Positions 24,695-34,099 are shown, counted from the stretch's first letter. The stretch: 64,000 bases of DNA from Phycisphaerales bacterium (GCA_020847375.1 JADLCB010000003.1:372001-436000); one strand, 5' to 3'. Notes: a model not told the origin generated them from the sequence alone. Numbers and translations are program-made.

Positions 24695-26122
24695 TTATCT
24701 GACGCCAACAGCCAGGGCGGAGTTGTCGGCAGGGAGAGGTTGGCTCATGAGGTGTACAGCACTGGCGGCGGTGTAACCGGCGTGACCGTGGCGTGGCAGG
24801 GGGTAGGTTGCGCCGATCAACGAAACGCTGACGCTGAACAGCGCCAAAGCGGCGACCAGCGACCAGGTGGCAGGGCGATGGTGGCGTCGCAGCCAGGCAC
24901 CGGACCAGAATAAAAGCAGCGGCGTGAAGACAATAAACCAGCGCACCGCAAACATGGCGTCGGACCAGTCCGCAAGCCAGACAACGCAACCGATGATAAT
25001 CACGACGGTGGCACTGATGGTGGCGGTGGCGAAAATCTTGGTGGCCAGCGCCCAGTGGCGGTGCATGACGGCGGCGATGCCAAACAGCCCCATAATCAGG
25101 ATGGGAAAATGGGTGAGCAGGCCATGATCGCCGAGGAGCGCGATCAGTAAATTGGTCATGTCACTGCCAAGCCCGGAGGTTGTCGAGACCAGTTCATCGG
25201 GGCTGGTTGCCAGGAGTGTTTGTTCGAGGCTGGGGGCCGGTGACGGCGGGAGCGATCCGATGGGGAAGACCGCCTGCTGGCCGCGCAGTTCTGCGGGAAG
25301 GAAATAATCGGTGACCGTTCCGGTGATGTAGACATGGGTCAGCAGAACGACCGCCGCACCCAGGGCATAGCAAGCCAGACCAACCAGCCGGTAATTGGCC
25401 CGCCAGCGAAATGCCAGCAACACGAACGCCATCAACGGCAGGAAAATCAGGGCGGGTGGATCAATCGTGGCCGCCAGCGAAAAACAGAAACCGGCCAGCA
25501 TGACAAACAGCAGCAGTCGCGGCGAACGGGCGCGCATGGCGGTGTGAATCAGGGCGGCACTGCCGGCGAGTATGAGGGTGGCGGCGGGGGCGTGGGCGTT
25601 GAGTACGGTGCTGTAGCTGAACAGACCGGAACCGAAGACGACCATGAACGCCAGAAGGGTGCGCCAAGGTCGGCGCAGTTCAAAAAATCGACCCATCCGG
25701 TAGACCAGCCCGCCGGCCAGCGCCACGGGCAGGGTGACACCGAGCAGGGTGAGGATGTACGCGACGGTGGTGGCGTTGGAATCCATGGTGATGCCGCTGC
25801 GATACATCAGCCAGTAGGTCGGACTGAGCAGGATCGACAACATCGGAGGCTGGCGTATTCCGTCGATGCTGGGGGCAGCAAAACCATACGGGCCAGACGC
25901 GGTGCCCGCTGTGTGAACATCAAGGCTGCGGTGTTCGACAATCGCCTGGATGGTCGCCAGGCGCATTACTTCATCGCTGGAAATTTCCGAGGGGTGGGGA
26001 TGGCGCAAAGGGCGCAGCAGGGGGCAGGCCAGAACCAGAACCAGAATCGGCACGGCCAAAGCCCAGGGGCGAACCATGGGCCGGGCCGTGAATGTGCGAA
26101 AGTAGTTGGTCAGTTTATCCAT
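24695..26122 (-). CDS. polytopic membrane protein, possible GT-C-type glycosyltransferase
   Basis: 475-aa integral membrane protein with about ten to twelve hydrophobic segments. The first (ALAVPILVLVLACPLL) is followed by an external loop carrying acidic residues (SSDEVMR), and a second loop has DSNATT. This layout is like the dolichol/undecaprenyl-phosphate-sugar GT-C transferases (PMT/ArnT type), whose first loop holds a catalytic Asp. No conclusive motif is seen. The frame is open to ATG 26203, which would add 27 residues; the start is uncertain because neither site has a Shine-Dalgarno. Confidence 0.6.
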   Translation of the reverse strand: MDKLTNYFRTFTARPMVRPWALAVPILVLVLACPLLRPLRHPHPSEISSDEVMRLATIQAIVEHRSLDVHTAGTASGPYGFAAPSIDGIRQPPMLSILLSPTYWLMYRSGITMDSNATTVAYILTLLGVTLPVALAGGLVYRMGRFFELRRPWRTLLAFMVVFGSGLFSYSTVLNAHAPAATLILAGSAALIHTAMRARSPRLLLFVMLAGFCFSLAATIDPPALIFLPLMAFVLLAFRWRANYRLVGLACYALGAAVVLLTHVYITGTVTDYFLPAELRGQQAVFPIGSLPPSPAPSLEQTLLATSPDELVSTTSGLGSDMTNLLIALLGDHGLLTHFPILIMGLFGIAAVMHRHWALATKIFATATISATVVIIIGCVVWLADWSDAMFAVRWFIVFTPLLLFWSGAWLRRHHRPATWSLVAALALFSVSVSLIGATYPLPRHGHAGYTAASAVHLMSQPLPADNSALAVGVR

Positions 26123-26320
26123 GCGCCGAAGGCGGAAACATTCCGCCTGTTTGTCGCTTGCTCGCGTCAGGGGCTGATGGTGAGATTCTTCACCGCCAGC
26201 CATCTGAGGCGATTGTTGTCCAACCCTTTGTCAGGTCAGATCAACTGATTCAGTCTGGCCATGACACGGTCGGTCAATTCAATATGAACAGGCCCCTGTA
26301 TTAGCGTTACGCAGGGCCAA

Positions 26321-27121
26321 TCAATACAAGCGCAGATATTGTACGACGTTACGAATGATCAAGTCACCCAGACGCTGATAAGCGGGATAATACTGTTTCG
26401 TCTGCTGGGCAATGTCAGCCAGGGCAGAACCGCCCAGTGCCTGCTTGTCGGCTGGTGTGGCATGGGTTACGACGGCCTGGATATCCTCCTGGGTCAATTC
26501 AAAATGGAACTGAAATCCGAGCAAACGATCTTTGAACCGGAAAACCTGATTGCGACATTTGGCGGACGAAGCCAGCAGGGAGTTGCCCGTGGGCGGTGGC
26601 GGTGCCGGCGGGGCCGGTGGATTGGGATGAACCAGTTTGGGTAAATCAAAAGTGTTGTGATGCCAATGAAACATCATGGCGCCATCGTGCAAGCCACCCA
26701 CCAGCGGATCGGTTCCACCGGGGAAAGGGAACTTGACGGGCAACCAGCCGAGTTCAGGCAGCGGCGTGGCGGGTTGTTCGGGTGTTGCGCCGGGTTTGGC
26801 GTTGGGGTAGACCTTGGCGCCACCGGCCATGGCTAGCAGTTGAGCGCCCAGACCAATACCCAGAACAGGCCGATCAATCGCGACCAGGCGCTTCAGCAAG
26901 GCCAGCTCGCTGGCCAGTGCGGGTGATTTTTCAGCCGCAGCGGGTAAATCGGCAGGGCCGTCGAGCACGACCAGAGCGCGGAGTTCGTCGATATCGTCGG
27001 GCACTTCATCGCCGGCGTGCAGCAGGCGCACCTCCACGGGAATACCGAAATCACGGAAGATGGGGACAATCCGCCCGGGGCCCATGTGGGCAACATGTTG
27101 TAGGACAATGACTTTGTTCAT
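26321..27121 (-). CDS. class I glutamine amidotransferase-like protein lacking the nucleophilic cysteine
   Basis: 266-aa protein of the GMP-synthase-like GATase class I family. The usual oxyanion/nucleophile motif GxCxGxQ reads GIGLGAQLLA, with Gly in place of the catalytic Cys (GGT codon). The second half of the triad is kept (GFQFHFELT, His and Glu). A proline-rich insert (NPPAPPAPPPP) interrupts the domain near residue 170. It may therefore be non-catalytic or use a different chemistry. It follows the YhaM gene by 156 bases on the same strand. The YhaM-GATase pair could be one transcript. Confidence 0.85.
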   Translation of the reverse strand: MNKVIVLQHVAHMGPGRIVPIFRDFGIPVEVRLLHAGDEVPDDIDELRALVVLDGPADLPAAAEKSPALASELALLKRLVAIDRPVLGIGLGAQLLAMAGGAKVYPNAKPGATPEQPATPLPELGWLPVKFPFPGGTDPLVGGLHDGAMMFHWHHNTFDLPKLVHPNPPAPPAPPPPTGNSLLASSAKCRNQVFRFKDRLLGFQFHFELTQEDIQAVVTHATPADKQALGGSALADIAQQTKQYYPAYQRLGDLIIRNVVQYLRLY

Positions 27122-27277
27122 TTGATCAGGACGTATCTTCGTGAGAACCAGCTAAATCTGTCAAGTGAAGCGACAGGCAGCAAACAGCAAGAGTGCGAAA
27201 TTTTCCAACAAACACAGTTTCCTGTTTATAAGAACGATAATTATCAGACGCGCGCCAGCCTGTTGCCCGCAGGCTGG

Positions 27278-28264
27278 TCAATCCTGTGGGGCAACATCAG
27301 GACGATACAACCGGCCATCAAAGGCTTTGAGATACTCCGTCCAGTTACCTGAAGCGCTGGCGTTATCGTCGCGACAATAATGCAGGGACATCATCATCTT
27401 GGCGTCAAGATTTTCGATCATGTGGACGGCGATGGCTTCGGGCGTGCTGGGATTGCGGGCCGAACCGAAGTCGAGGTTGGTCTGCCCATGATGCGACAGG
27501 ATAATGTGCTGGAGGACATCGATCAGCTCGCGAGGGATCGGTTCGCCCAGCAGGGTTGCGGCTTGGGTAGCTTTTTCCTCGAGCCAGATCGCCCCTTTGA
27601 CGACATGGCCAACCAGCCGCCCGCCGTCGGAATAGTCAAAGGCGCAGTCGTAGCGCAGCTCCCAGGTCTTGGCCAGGTCGTGCAGAAAAATACCAGCCAG
27701 CACGAGATCACGATTCAGTTTGGGATAGAAGGGGACAACCGCTTCAGCCACGCGCATGGCGCTGAGCGTATGTTCGAGCAAGCCGCCGATGTAGGCGTGA
27801 TGGAAACTCATGGCGGCGGGGCTGCGCCGGAAGTTGTCCATCAGTTGCTGGTCATCAAGGTACGCCTGCAGGAGCGCGGCCAGATGGCGGTTTTGCACGG
27901 ACTGACAGAGTTCGATGACCTGCGCCATCATTTCATCGATGTTGCAGGTTGTGTGCGGGATCAGATCAGCCGTATCGAAACTGCCGGCGGGGGCAGCCCA
28001 AAGCTGGTCGATGATGAGCTGAAGATTGTTCTGATAATTTTCAATGCGTCCGCGCAGCTTGATAAAACCCGGATCGGGAAGGGCATCGAACATTTCGCGC
28101 GTGGCGTTCCAGATGCGGGCGGTGATCTGGGTGGTGCGGTCAGCCACGAAGGCTTTGATGTAAAACTTGCCGGTGGTGGTGGAGGCAAGCTGAGCCTGGG
28201 TGATGACGAAAACATCCTCGACAATATCCCCGGCGCGGGCGTCTTTGAGATAGGTTTTCCGCAT
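27278..28264 (-). CDS. YhaM-type 3'-5' exoribonuclease (OB-fold plus HD domain)
   Basis: 328-aa nuclease. N-terminal OB-fold (about 1-110, KTYLKDARAGDIVEDVFVITQAQ, nucleic-acid binding) followed by an HD phosphohydrolase domain with the metal ligands: HHAYIGGLLEHTLSAM, the HD pair in FLHDLAKTWE, and ILSHHGQ. In Bacillus, YhaM degrades short RNAs from the 3' end and can act on DNA. ATG follows directly on the conserved N-terminus. It is divergent from the phage-like cassette, with about 290 bases between. Confidence 0.92.
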   Translation of the reverse strand: MRKTYLKDARAGDIVEDVFVITQAQLASTTTGKFYIKAFVADRTTQITARIWNATREMFDALPDPGFIKLRGRIENYQNNLQLIIDQLWAAPAGSFDTADLIPHTTCNIDEMMAQVIELCQSVQNRHLAALLQAYLDDQQLMDNFRRSPAAMSFHHAYIGGLLEHTLSAMRVAEAVVPFYPKLNRDLVLAGIFLHDLAKTWELRYDCAFDYSDGGRLVGHVVKGAIWLEEKATQAATLLGEPIPRELIDVLQHIILSHHGQTNLDFGSARNPSTPEAIAVHMIENLDAKMMMSLHYCRDDNASASGNWTEYLKAFDGRLYRPDVAPQD

Positions 28265-28558
28265 GGCTGGTTAGTGTCGGTGAGATGACGCCGGTCTACA
28301 AGTGCGCGCCGGTTAAATAACAGAACAAGGATCATCGTGTAGTTTGAGTTCATCGCGCCGGGCTGCGCGCGTGCCCATGCGCCGGTGGGGAGGACGGGGC
28401 GCAGCTAAAATACCTAACAAAATAAGAACATCGTAAATTTTATTTTCACTGGCTGCGCGTTTTCCTGTTGTGGCCAAGGGTTCAGGGCGCGCTCCTGAAA
28501 ACAGCGGCGCAATTGCGGGGGTGGATGGTGGAGGCCAGCGAGCAGGCAATAGCTCGTG
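28265..28558. other. divergent promoter region between YhaM gene and phage-like cassette
   Basis: About 294 bases without a supported gene. Contains an AT-rich core at 28405-28450, the probable promoter for one or both flanking genes. No terminase-like remnant, integrase, tRNA or attachment-like direct repeat was seen. Confidence 0.45.
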
Positions 28559-30310
28559 ATGAAGACCATTATGAACATACAGGAAATCAACGCCATCGCG
28601 CCGCAGACATTTTTAGCGCAGATCCAACGGTTGGTGCACCAATGCCAGCCGCACTATCGGCGCTTGTGGGATTATTACCGTAATCCACTGCGCCTGCGGT
28701 CGGGTTCGCGGCGGGCGGAGAATGATCGGCCGTATCGCCAGGGACAGGAATGGGGATTGCCCGCCCGTATCACCGGCGCAGCGGACAACGGTTTTGGCAC
28801 GGATGAATTAAGCAGCGATGGCCCGGAGCATTTGCGCAAGGAAGTCGTGATTGAAAACGATATTGGCTGGCGGGTGGACACAATGGTTGACTACCTGTTC
28901 GGCAAGGCGATCAACATTGATTCAACGGCAGCGGATAAAAATCAGGCTCAACTGCTTACGCGGGTGCTGCGCGAGATTTTCACAGCCAACGGCGGGATTC
29001 AGTTTTTTCAGCAACTGGCGCTGATCGGCAGTGTTTATGGGTTTGTCGATGTGCTGGTGAAATTCGTTCCGGCAGCAGCTCAGCCGGCGGATATTGCAGC
29101 ATCGAAAACATCAAATGAAGAAAGTACGAATAATATCAGTCCTTCCGAGTGCTTTCACGAGAATGGCTTGAGTTCCGGGAGCACTTGTCATGTGGGGCCT
29201 GCGCCGATGGCGGCGCCCGCCTGTCCTGTCACGCCGTCGCTGGATGAACCACCAGCCGATCGATCAACGCACGATTGTGCCCGCGATGCCCTGGTCAGCA
29301 GTTCAGAAATGGACTGGCTGCAGGGTATTGCCCGAATGATCCGTCTGGAAATCGTCGAGCCGGCGCGGGCCCTGCCCCTCCTGGATGACGCGGACATGCG
29401 TCAGGTCAGGTTGTATGCCCAGGTTTATGATCGGCCGGGCGAAGATGAACCGCAGCAACGAGGGGAGATAACGCCGCCGGTGGCGCTTCAGCGGCGCGGA
29501 TTGTGGCGGCGATTGCAGCGGACAACGGCGATGTGGTTGACGACGATGACCAGCAGCCGGCCGAGGCAAGCGGCGCAGCAGGTGGTCGATGTTTTAACAG
29601 CACAACATTGGGGGCGGTTCGTCGATGGGCAGTTGCAAAGCGGAGGCAACAATCGGCTGGGCCGGATTCCGCTGGTGCATATTCAAAATCTGGCCATGCC
29701 GTTTGAATATAGCGGCGCCGGCGATGTCGAGGGGTTGATTCCGTTGCAGGATGAGTTGAATACGCGCCTGTGCGACCGCGCCAACCGGATCACATTGCAA
29801 TGCTTTCGCATGTATCTGGGCAAGGGGATTGAGGATTTTACCAGCCAGACGATTGCGCCGGGGCGGATGTGGAAGACGGACAATCCCGAAGCGGAGATTA
29901 TCACCTTCGGTGGTGATGATGCCGTGCCCAGTGAAGAAGCGCATATCAACGATGTGCGTGAAGCGATGGATAAATCATCAGGCGTCAGCCCCATTGCCGC
30001 CGGCGCTATTAAAGGGCGGATCGGGCGTTTGACCAGCGCTGCAGCGCTGCGAATTACGCTGTTGTCGTTGCTGGCCAAGAACGATCGCAAGCGAACCGCC
30101 TACGGGCGCGCCATCGAGCAGATGTGTGAGCTGGCGCTGCAGTGGCTGGATGTGATGAAGGTGTTGGCGACACGTCCGGATGAGCGTGGGGTGAATATCA
30201 ACTGGCCCAGTCCATTGCCGGAGAATGTGTTGGAGAAATTGCAGGAAGCCAGGGCGAAAGTGCGGCTGGGGATTGATCGGCAGGTGGTGCTGCGTGAGCT
30301 GGGGTATTGA
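28559..30310 (+). CDS. phage-type portal protein (SPP1 gp6-like)
   Basis: 583-aa protein matching the SPP1-gp6-like portal family, the dodecameric ring through which phage DNA enters the head. Recognised from VIENDIGWRVDTMVDYLFGKAI, PLQDELNTRLCDRANRITLQCFRMYLGKG, and the C-terminal SGVSPIAAGAIKGRIGRLTSAAALRITLLSLLAKNDRK stretch. Residues about 171-250 are a low-complexity insert rich in Pro, Ala, Ser and Cys, unusual for a portal. Start ATG 28559 (GTG 28556 and ATG 28571 are alternatives). The frame is open throughout. First gene of a four-gene head cassette. Confidence 0.82.
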   Translation: MKTIMNIQEINAIAPQTFLAQIQRLVHQCQPHYRRLWDYYRNPLRLRSGSRRAENDRPYRQGQEWGLPARITGAADNGFGTDELSSDGPEHLRKEVVIENDIGWRVDTMVDYLFGKAINIDSTAADKNQAQLLTRVLREIFTANGGIQFFQQLALIGSVYGFVDVLVKFVPAAAQPADIAASKTSNEESTNNISPSECFHENGLSSGSTCHVGPAPMAAPACPVTPSLDEPPADRSTHDCARDALVSSSEMDWLQGIARMIRLEIVEPARALPLLDDADMRQVRLYAQVYDRPGEDEPQQRGEITPPVALQRRGLWRRLQRTTAMWLTTMTSSRPRQAAQQVVDVLTAQHWGRFVDGQLQSGGNNRLGRIPLVHIQNLAMPFEYSGAGDVEGLIPLQDELNTRLCDRANRITLQCFRMYLGKGIEDFTSQTIAPGRMWKTDNPEAEIITFGGDDAVPSEEAHINDVREAMDKSSGVSPIAAGAIKGRIGRLTSAAALRITLLSLLAKNDRKRTAYGRAIEQMCELALQWLDVMKVLATRPDERGVNINWPSPLPENVLEKLQEARAKVRLGIDRQVVLRELGY

Positions 30311-30370
30311 ACAGGTCGTTCGTGAATGGGTGGCAGCGGAAAAAAGGTTTATCAAGAAAGGAGCAGAGTC

Positions 30371-30565
30371 ATGGTGAATGGTTCTTCTACAGATGTAGTG
30401 GAGGGTGTCCATATTGTCGATACGCCGCCACTGGCGCAGCGGCCGGTTGATCGGGGTCAACCGGAGCGGCGCCGGGAGCTGGAGCAGATGGCTGGGGAAT
30501 TGGCGCGGCGGTACAGCCGACAGCTCATGCAGAAATACCTGCGCGTGCGGCGAATGCTGCAGTAA
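30371..30565 (+). CDS. 64-aa charged helical protein between portal and capsid
   Basis: Short gene with an excellent Shine-Dalgarno (AAAGGAG, 7-8 bases before ATG). The second half (PERRRELEQMAGELARRYSRQLMQ) is a highly charged, probably helical stretch. Its position between portal and major capsid genes fits a small head-assembly or scaffolding peptide, but its length is too small for a protease-scaffold and no family is recognised. A role in capsid assembly is inferred from position only. Confidence 0.65.
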   Translation: MVNGSSTDVVEGVHIVDTPPLAQRPVDRGQPERRRELEQMAGELARRYSRQLMQKYLRVRRMLQ

Positions 30566-30673
30566 CCGCAGAGGGCAGCGGGCAACCGCAGGGGGCAATA
30601 AACGCCAGTTCATGTCAGTGGGTCGTTTTTAGGATTTGCGAGTTTTTTATTTCATTTTTTGAAGGAGTTGGCC

Positions 30674-31831
30674 ATGTCTTTTACAGGAAAAGCAACGTAT
30701 ACAGCCGGATCAACCTTGCCGGAGATCGCCGAAGATGTCAGCGATCTGGTGGCGATCAGTTCGCCTTACGAGACGCCATTGCTCGATGCCCTGGGGGATG
30801 GTTCGCGGGTGGCGCGATCGACGGTGCATGAGTGGTTGGAAGATGAGCTGTTACCGGACAGCGACGCGATTGACGAGGGTTCCTTTTCACCCGATGGTTT
30901 GGACGCGACAACGTTTGGCGTGGCGCACGCAGCGCGGTTCGTGGTGGGGGATATCATTGCTGCGGCCGGCAGTGGTGAGCGGATGCTGGTGACAGACGTG
31001 GATCTGTCCAACGGAGCGATCAGCGTTGTGCGCAGTTATGGTGGTACGTCGCGTGTGGCGTTGATCGATGGGAGTGTGCTGAACATCTTCGGCAATGCGG
31101 CGCTGGAAGGGGCCGATGCCGCAGCGCCACGCTTTACGTCGCGCTGGCGCAAGACCAACTATACGCAGATCTTTTCTGCCAGCGTGGAAGTGAGCGGATC
31201 GGAGCTGGCGGTGCGGCAAATCGCGGTGGCGGATGAGTTGGAATATCAGAAGCATCTGCGGCTGCGGGAATTGCTGCGCAGCCTGGAGAGCACAGTCATC
31301 AATGGCGTGGCCCCGGCCAGTTATCCTGAAGGATCCGCCAGTGTGCGACGATCGATGCGCGGGATTCGCAGTTATCTGAGCAGCAATGTGTTCAAACCCG
31401 GGGTCAATGGATTTCCCAGCGACACCACACTGACCGAGGCCCAGCTTAATTTGGCGCTGCGAACGATCTGGCAGAACAGCTCGGCGCGGGTGGATCTGAT
31501 CGTGGTCGGCGGCAAGCAGAAGCGGTCGATCAACGGGTTTGTCGCGTCGAACCGTCGTTTCAGCAGCCAGAATGAAAATTACAAGGATCTGCTGAGCACG
31601 TACGAAAGTGATTACGGGGTTTGCCGGATTGTCCTGGCGCGGGCGGTTCCAGCCGGCACGGTGTTGCTGCTGGACAGCGCGCGAATCGAGGTATTGCCGC
31701 TGGCGGGTCGTCATTTTCATTACAAGGCCCTGGGGCGAAGTGGTGATCGGGAGTCGGGGCAACTGGTGGGGGAATATACGCTGGAGCTGCGCAACGAAAA
31801 CGCGCATGGCGTGATCGAAGGTCTGGCGTAA
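30674..31831 (+). CDS. major capsid protein, SU10/DUF5309 type
   Basis: 385-aa protein of the SU10-like/DUF5309 major capsid family (HK97-like fold expected). Characteristic N-terminal segment EIAEDVSDLVAISSPYETPLLDALG, the central YTQIFSASVEVSGSE stretch and the C-terminal GRHFHYKALGRSGDRESGQLVGEYTLELRNE. Strong Shine-Dalgarno GAAGGAG. There is no sign of a fused protease or a cleaved N-terminal delta domain. The gene is intact and its composition is similar to neighbouring host genes, suggesting long residence. Third gene of the cassette. Confidence 0.85.
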   Translation: MSFTGKATYTAGSTLPEIAEDVSDLVAISSPYETPLLDALGDGSRVARSTVHEWLEDELLPDSDAIDEGSFSPDGLDATTFGVAHAARFVVGDIIAAAGSGERMLVTDVDLSNGAISVVRSYGGTSRVALIDGSVLNIFGNAALEGADAAAPRFTSRWRKTNYTQIFSASVEVSGSELAVRQIAVADELEYQKHLRLRELLRSLESTVINGVAPASYPEGSASVRRSMRGIRSYLSSNVFKPGVNGFPSDTTLTEAQLNLALRTIWQNSSARVDLIVVGGKQKRSINGFVASNRRFSSQNENYKDLLSTYESDYGVCRIVLARAVPAGTVLLLDSARIEVLPLAGRHFHYKALGRSGDRESGQLVGEYTLELRNENAHGVIEGLA

Positions 31832-31987
31832 AGCCCGATGCGATGGGGGTTGTGTTGATGGCGCGGGGGTGATGTGGTCAGGCGGGTGCGGCGCTGGGTG
31901 AGTTGTTCCAGCGTCGTACCTGCCGGCTGGTTGCGCACGTCAGGCGAAATTATTTTGTCGGGGTTTCGGAGAAGATCAGGAGGCGTT

Positions 31988-32641
31988 ATGACTTTTTGCA
32001 GTGATTGTGATTTATTGGTGTGGGAAACGGATTTACTTGCTGATGCCGCATTTATCAGCCAGACACTGATCAGCGGTACGGCGGATTTGTCGGATACGAC
32101 GTTGACGATTGCATCGGGAAATCTGCTGAATAGTCATGTGGCAGCGGATCAGGTGGTGGTGCTGCGTGGATCGATCAGCGGTTGCTTTCCGATTGTGTCG
32201 GTGGATTCGGCGACGAAGCTCACGATCAGCATTGTGTATGAAGGATGGTGGGATAGTGGCCAGGGACGAACGGCGAGCCGGGTGGGCAGTGCGGTGGGAT
32301 TGAATTATGCGATACGCACGTTTTATCCGCAGCGGCGTCTGGTGGCGGATCTGTTGCGTCGGTCGGTTGGGATTCATTCATCCGATGCGGAAATAGTGCC
32401 CAGCCAGATTGTCAACCCGCAGGCGTTGCAGCGGGCCAATGCCCTGGGGACATTGCATATGATCTACAGCGCCCTGGCTGGGGCGGCGGATGACCCGGAG
32501 CTGCTGCAGGAGCGGGCGGATCGCTATCAAAAAATGTATCGACGGGAGCTGGAGGGGTGCGCCATCGAGCTGGATACGAATAATGACGGGCGCGTGGATG
32601 CGGTGCGGCGTCCATCGGTATTGTGTTTGCGACGGGGGTAG
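31988..32641 (+). CDS. putative head-tail connector or head-completion protein
   Basis: 217-aa protein with a perfect Shine-Dalgarno (AGGAGG). It has a beta-rich N-terminal half (TLISGTADLSDTTLTIASGN, VVVLRGSISGCFPIVSVDSATKLTIS) and a C-terminal helical part (ALQRANALGTLHMIYSALAG, LLQERADRYQKMYRREL) of the kind seen in small phage connector proteins. It also has CSDCD near the N-terminus. Position after the capsid gene fits a head-completion role, but this is inference; no exact family is named. It ends 42 bases before the argH start with no room for a further gene. Confidence 0.6.
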   Translation: MTFCSDCDLLVWETDLLADAAFISQTLISGTADLSDTTLTIASGNLLNSHVAADQVVVLRGSISGCFPIVSVDSATKLTISIVYEGWWDSGQGRTASRVGSAVGLNYAIRTFYPQRRLVADLLRRSVGIHSSDAEIVPSQIVNPQALQRANALGTLHMIYSALAGAADDPELLQERADRYQKMYRRELEGCAIELDTNNDGRVDAVRRPSVLCLRRG

Positions 32642-32683
32642 GATGTGGCAAGAAGCGCGCGCATCGGAATAATGGGCGGAACT

Positions 32684-34099
32684 ATGACGAGTCCCAATAA
32701 ATCATGGCAGGCACGGATCAGCGAAGCGACCGACGCCATCGCCCAGCGTTTTGTTGAATCAATCAGTTACGACCGGCGAATGTACAAACAGGACATTGCC
32801 GGTTCGATCGCGCATGCGAATATGCTGGCGCACGTTGGGTTGATCAACCAGGCCGAGCGCAGCGCGATTGAAAAGGGTCTGCGCGAAATTGAACGGGAGA
32901 TCGAATCCGGTCAGTTCGTGTTTGATGAAAGTCTGGAAGATATTCACATGGTGATCGAAGCGGCGTTGACGCAGCGGATCGGCGAACCGGGGCGCAAGCT
33001 GCACACAGGGCGCAGCCGCAATGACCAGGTGGCGACGGATTTGATGCTGTGGATTTGCGACAGCGCCAAGGAGATCATCAGCCAGATCGATCATCTGCTC
33101 AAGGCGTATGTGAGTCTGGCCAGGCGCAGCAGTGAAATTGTCATGCCCTCCTACACCCATCTGCAGCGGGCGCAGCCGATTATCGCCGGGGCCGAAGCGC
33201 TGGCGTGGGCGCAGATGTTCAGCGGCGATCAGGATCGATTGGCGCATATTGCCCGTGGTGCATTCAATGACCAGCCAGAATTGCCGCTGGGCAGCGGGGC
33301 GATTGCCGGCAGTTCATTGCCGATCGATCCGCAGCAGACGGCGGCGGCATTTGGACTGTTTGCACCGGCCAGCAGTATCGAGCGTACGGCCAGCCGGGAT
33401 CAGGCGGTCGATTTTGTATTTGCCCTGGCGATGGTGGCGCAACATCTGTCGCGCTGGGCGGAGCAGTGGATCATTTACATGTCCAGCGAGTTTGGATTTA
33501 TCCGGATTGCGGATCGGTATACGACGGGCAGTTCGATGATGCCGCAGAAACGTAACCCGGACATGCTGGAGCTGATGCGCGGGCGATGCGGAAATGTGTA
33601 CGGCGATTTGTTTGGTTTGATGACAATCCTCAAGGGGTTGCCGATTGGTTACAACCGTGATCTGCAGGAGGATAAACGCCTTGTTTTCCGGGCGTATGAC
33701 ACGGTCAGCCAGTGCCTGACGATGGCAGCGGCGATTGTGGATTGTGCTCATTTTGATCAGCAGCGCATCGAACCGACGCTGGAGCGCGGGTTTCTCGATG
33801 CGACTTCGCTGGCGGAATATCTGGTGACGCAGGGCGTCGCGTTCCGTACGGCCCATCATATTGTCGGCACCTTGGTGGCGCGCTGCGAGAAGGAGGGCAA
33901 GGTCGGGCTGGATCAGCTCGACCTGGACGCGATCAATGAGGTGATGGCCGGTCACGAAACCAAAGTGCGGATCACGCAGGAGGTTTATACCTGCCTTGGC
34001 GCGGCCAACGTGGCACGACGTTATCGCAGCGCGGGCGCCGGCGGCGGTGAACCCTTTCTACAGCAACTCCAGACGTGGGAAAAACGACTGGGTTTGTAG
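32684..34099 (+). CDS. argH: argininosuccinate lyase
   Basis: Last step of arginine synthesis: splits argininosuccinate into arginine and fumarate. 471 aa. Signature TTGSSMMPQKRNPD with the flexible catalytic Ser loop, plus HTGRSRNDQVATDL and SYTHLQRAQP. Upstream ATG 32672 and GTG 32645 are in frame but give atypical N-termini; ATG 32684 matches the family start (TSPNKSWQARISEATDAI). The gene directly follows the phage-like cassette on the same strand with a 42-base gap, so it may be co-transcribed or read from an internal promoter. Confidence 0.97.
   Translation: MTSPNKSWQARISEATDAIAQRFVESISYDRRMYKQDIAGSIAHANMLAHVGLINQAERSAIEKGLREIEREIESGQFVFDESLEDIHMVIEAALTQRIGEPGRKLHTGRSRNDQVATDLMLWICDSAKEIISQIDHLLKAYVSLARRSSEIVMPSYTHLQRAQPIIAGAEALAWAQMFSGDQDRLAHIARGAFNDQPELPLGSGAIAGSSLPIDPQQTAAAFGLFAPASSIERTASRDQAVDFVFALAMVAQHLSRWAEQWIIYMSSEFGFIRIADRYTTGSSMMPQKRNPDMLELMRGRCGNVYGDLFGLMTILKGLPIGYNRDLQEDKRLVFRAYDTVSQCLTMAAAIVDCAHFDQQRIEPTLERGFLDATSLAEYLVTQGVAFRTAHHIVGTLVARCEKEGKVGLDQLDLDAINEVMAGHETKVRITQEVYTCLGAANVARRYRSAGAGGGEPFLQQLQTWEKRLGL

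Noticed and set aside
28265-34099. Complete prophage
   Set aside because: No integrase, lysis, tail, replication or terminase gene is recognisable; only head genes are present.
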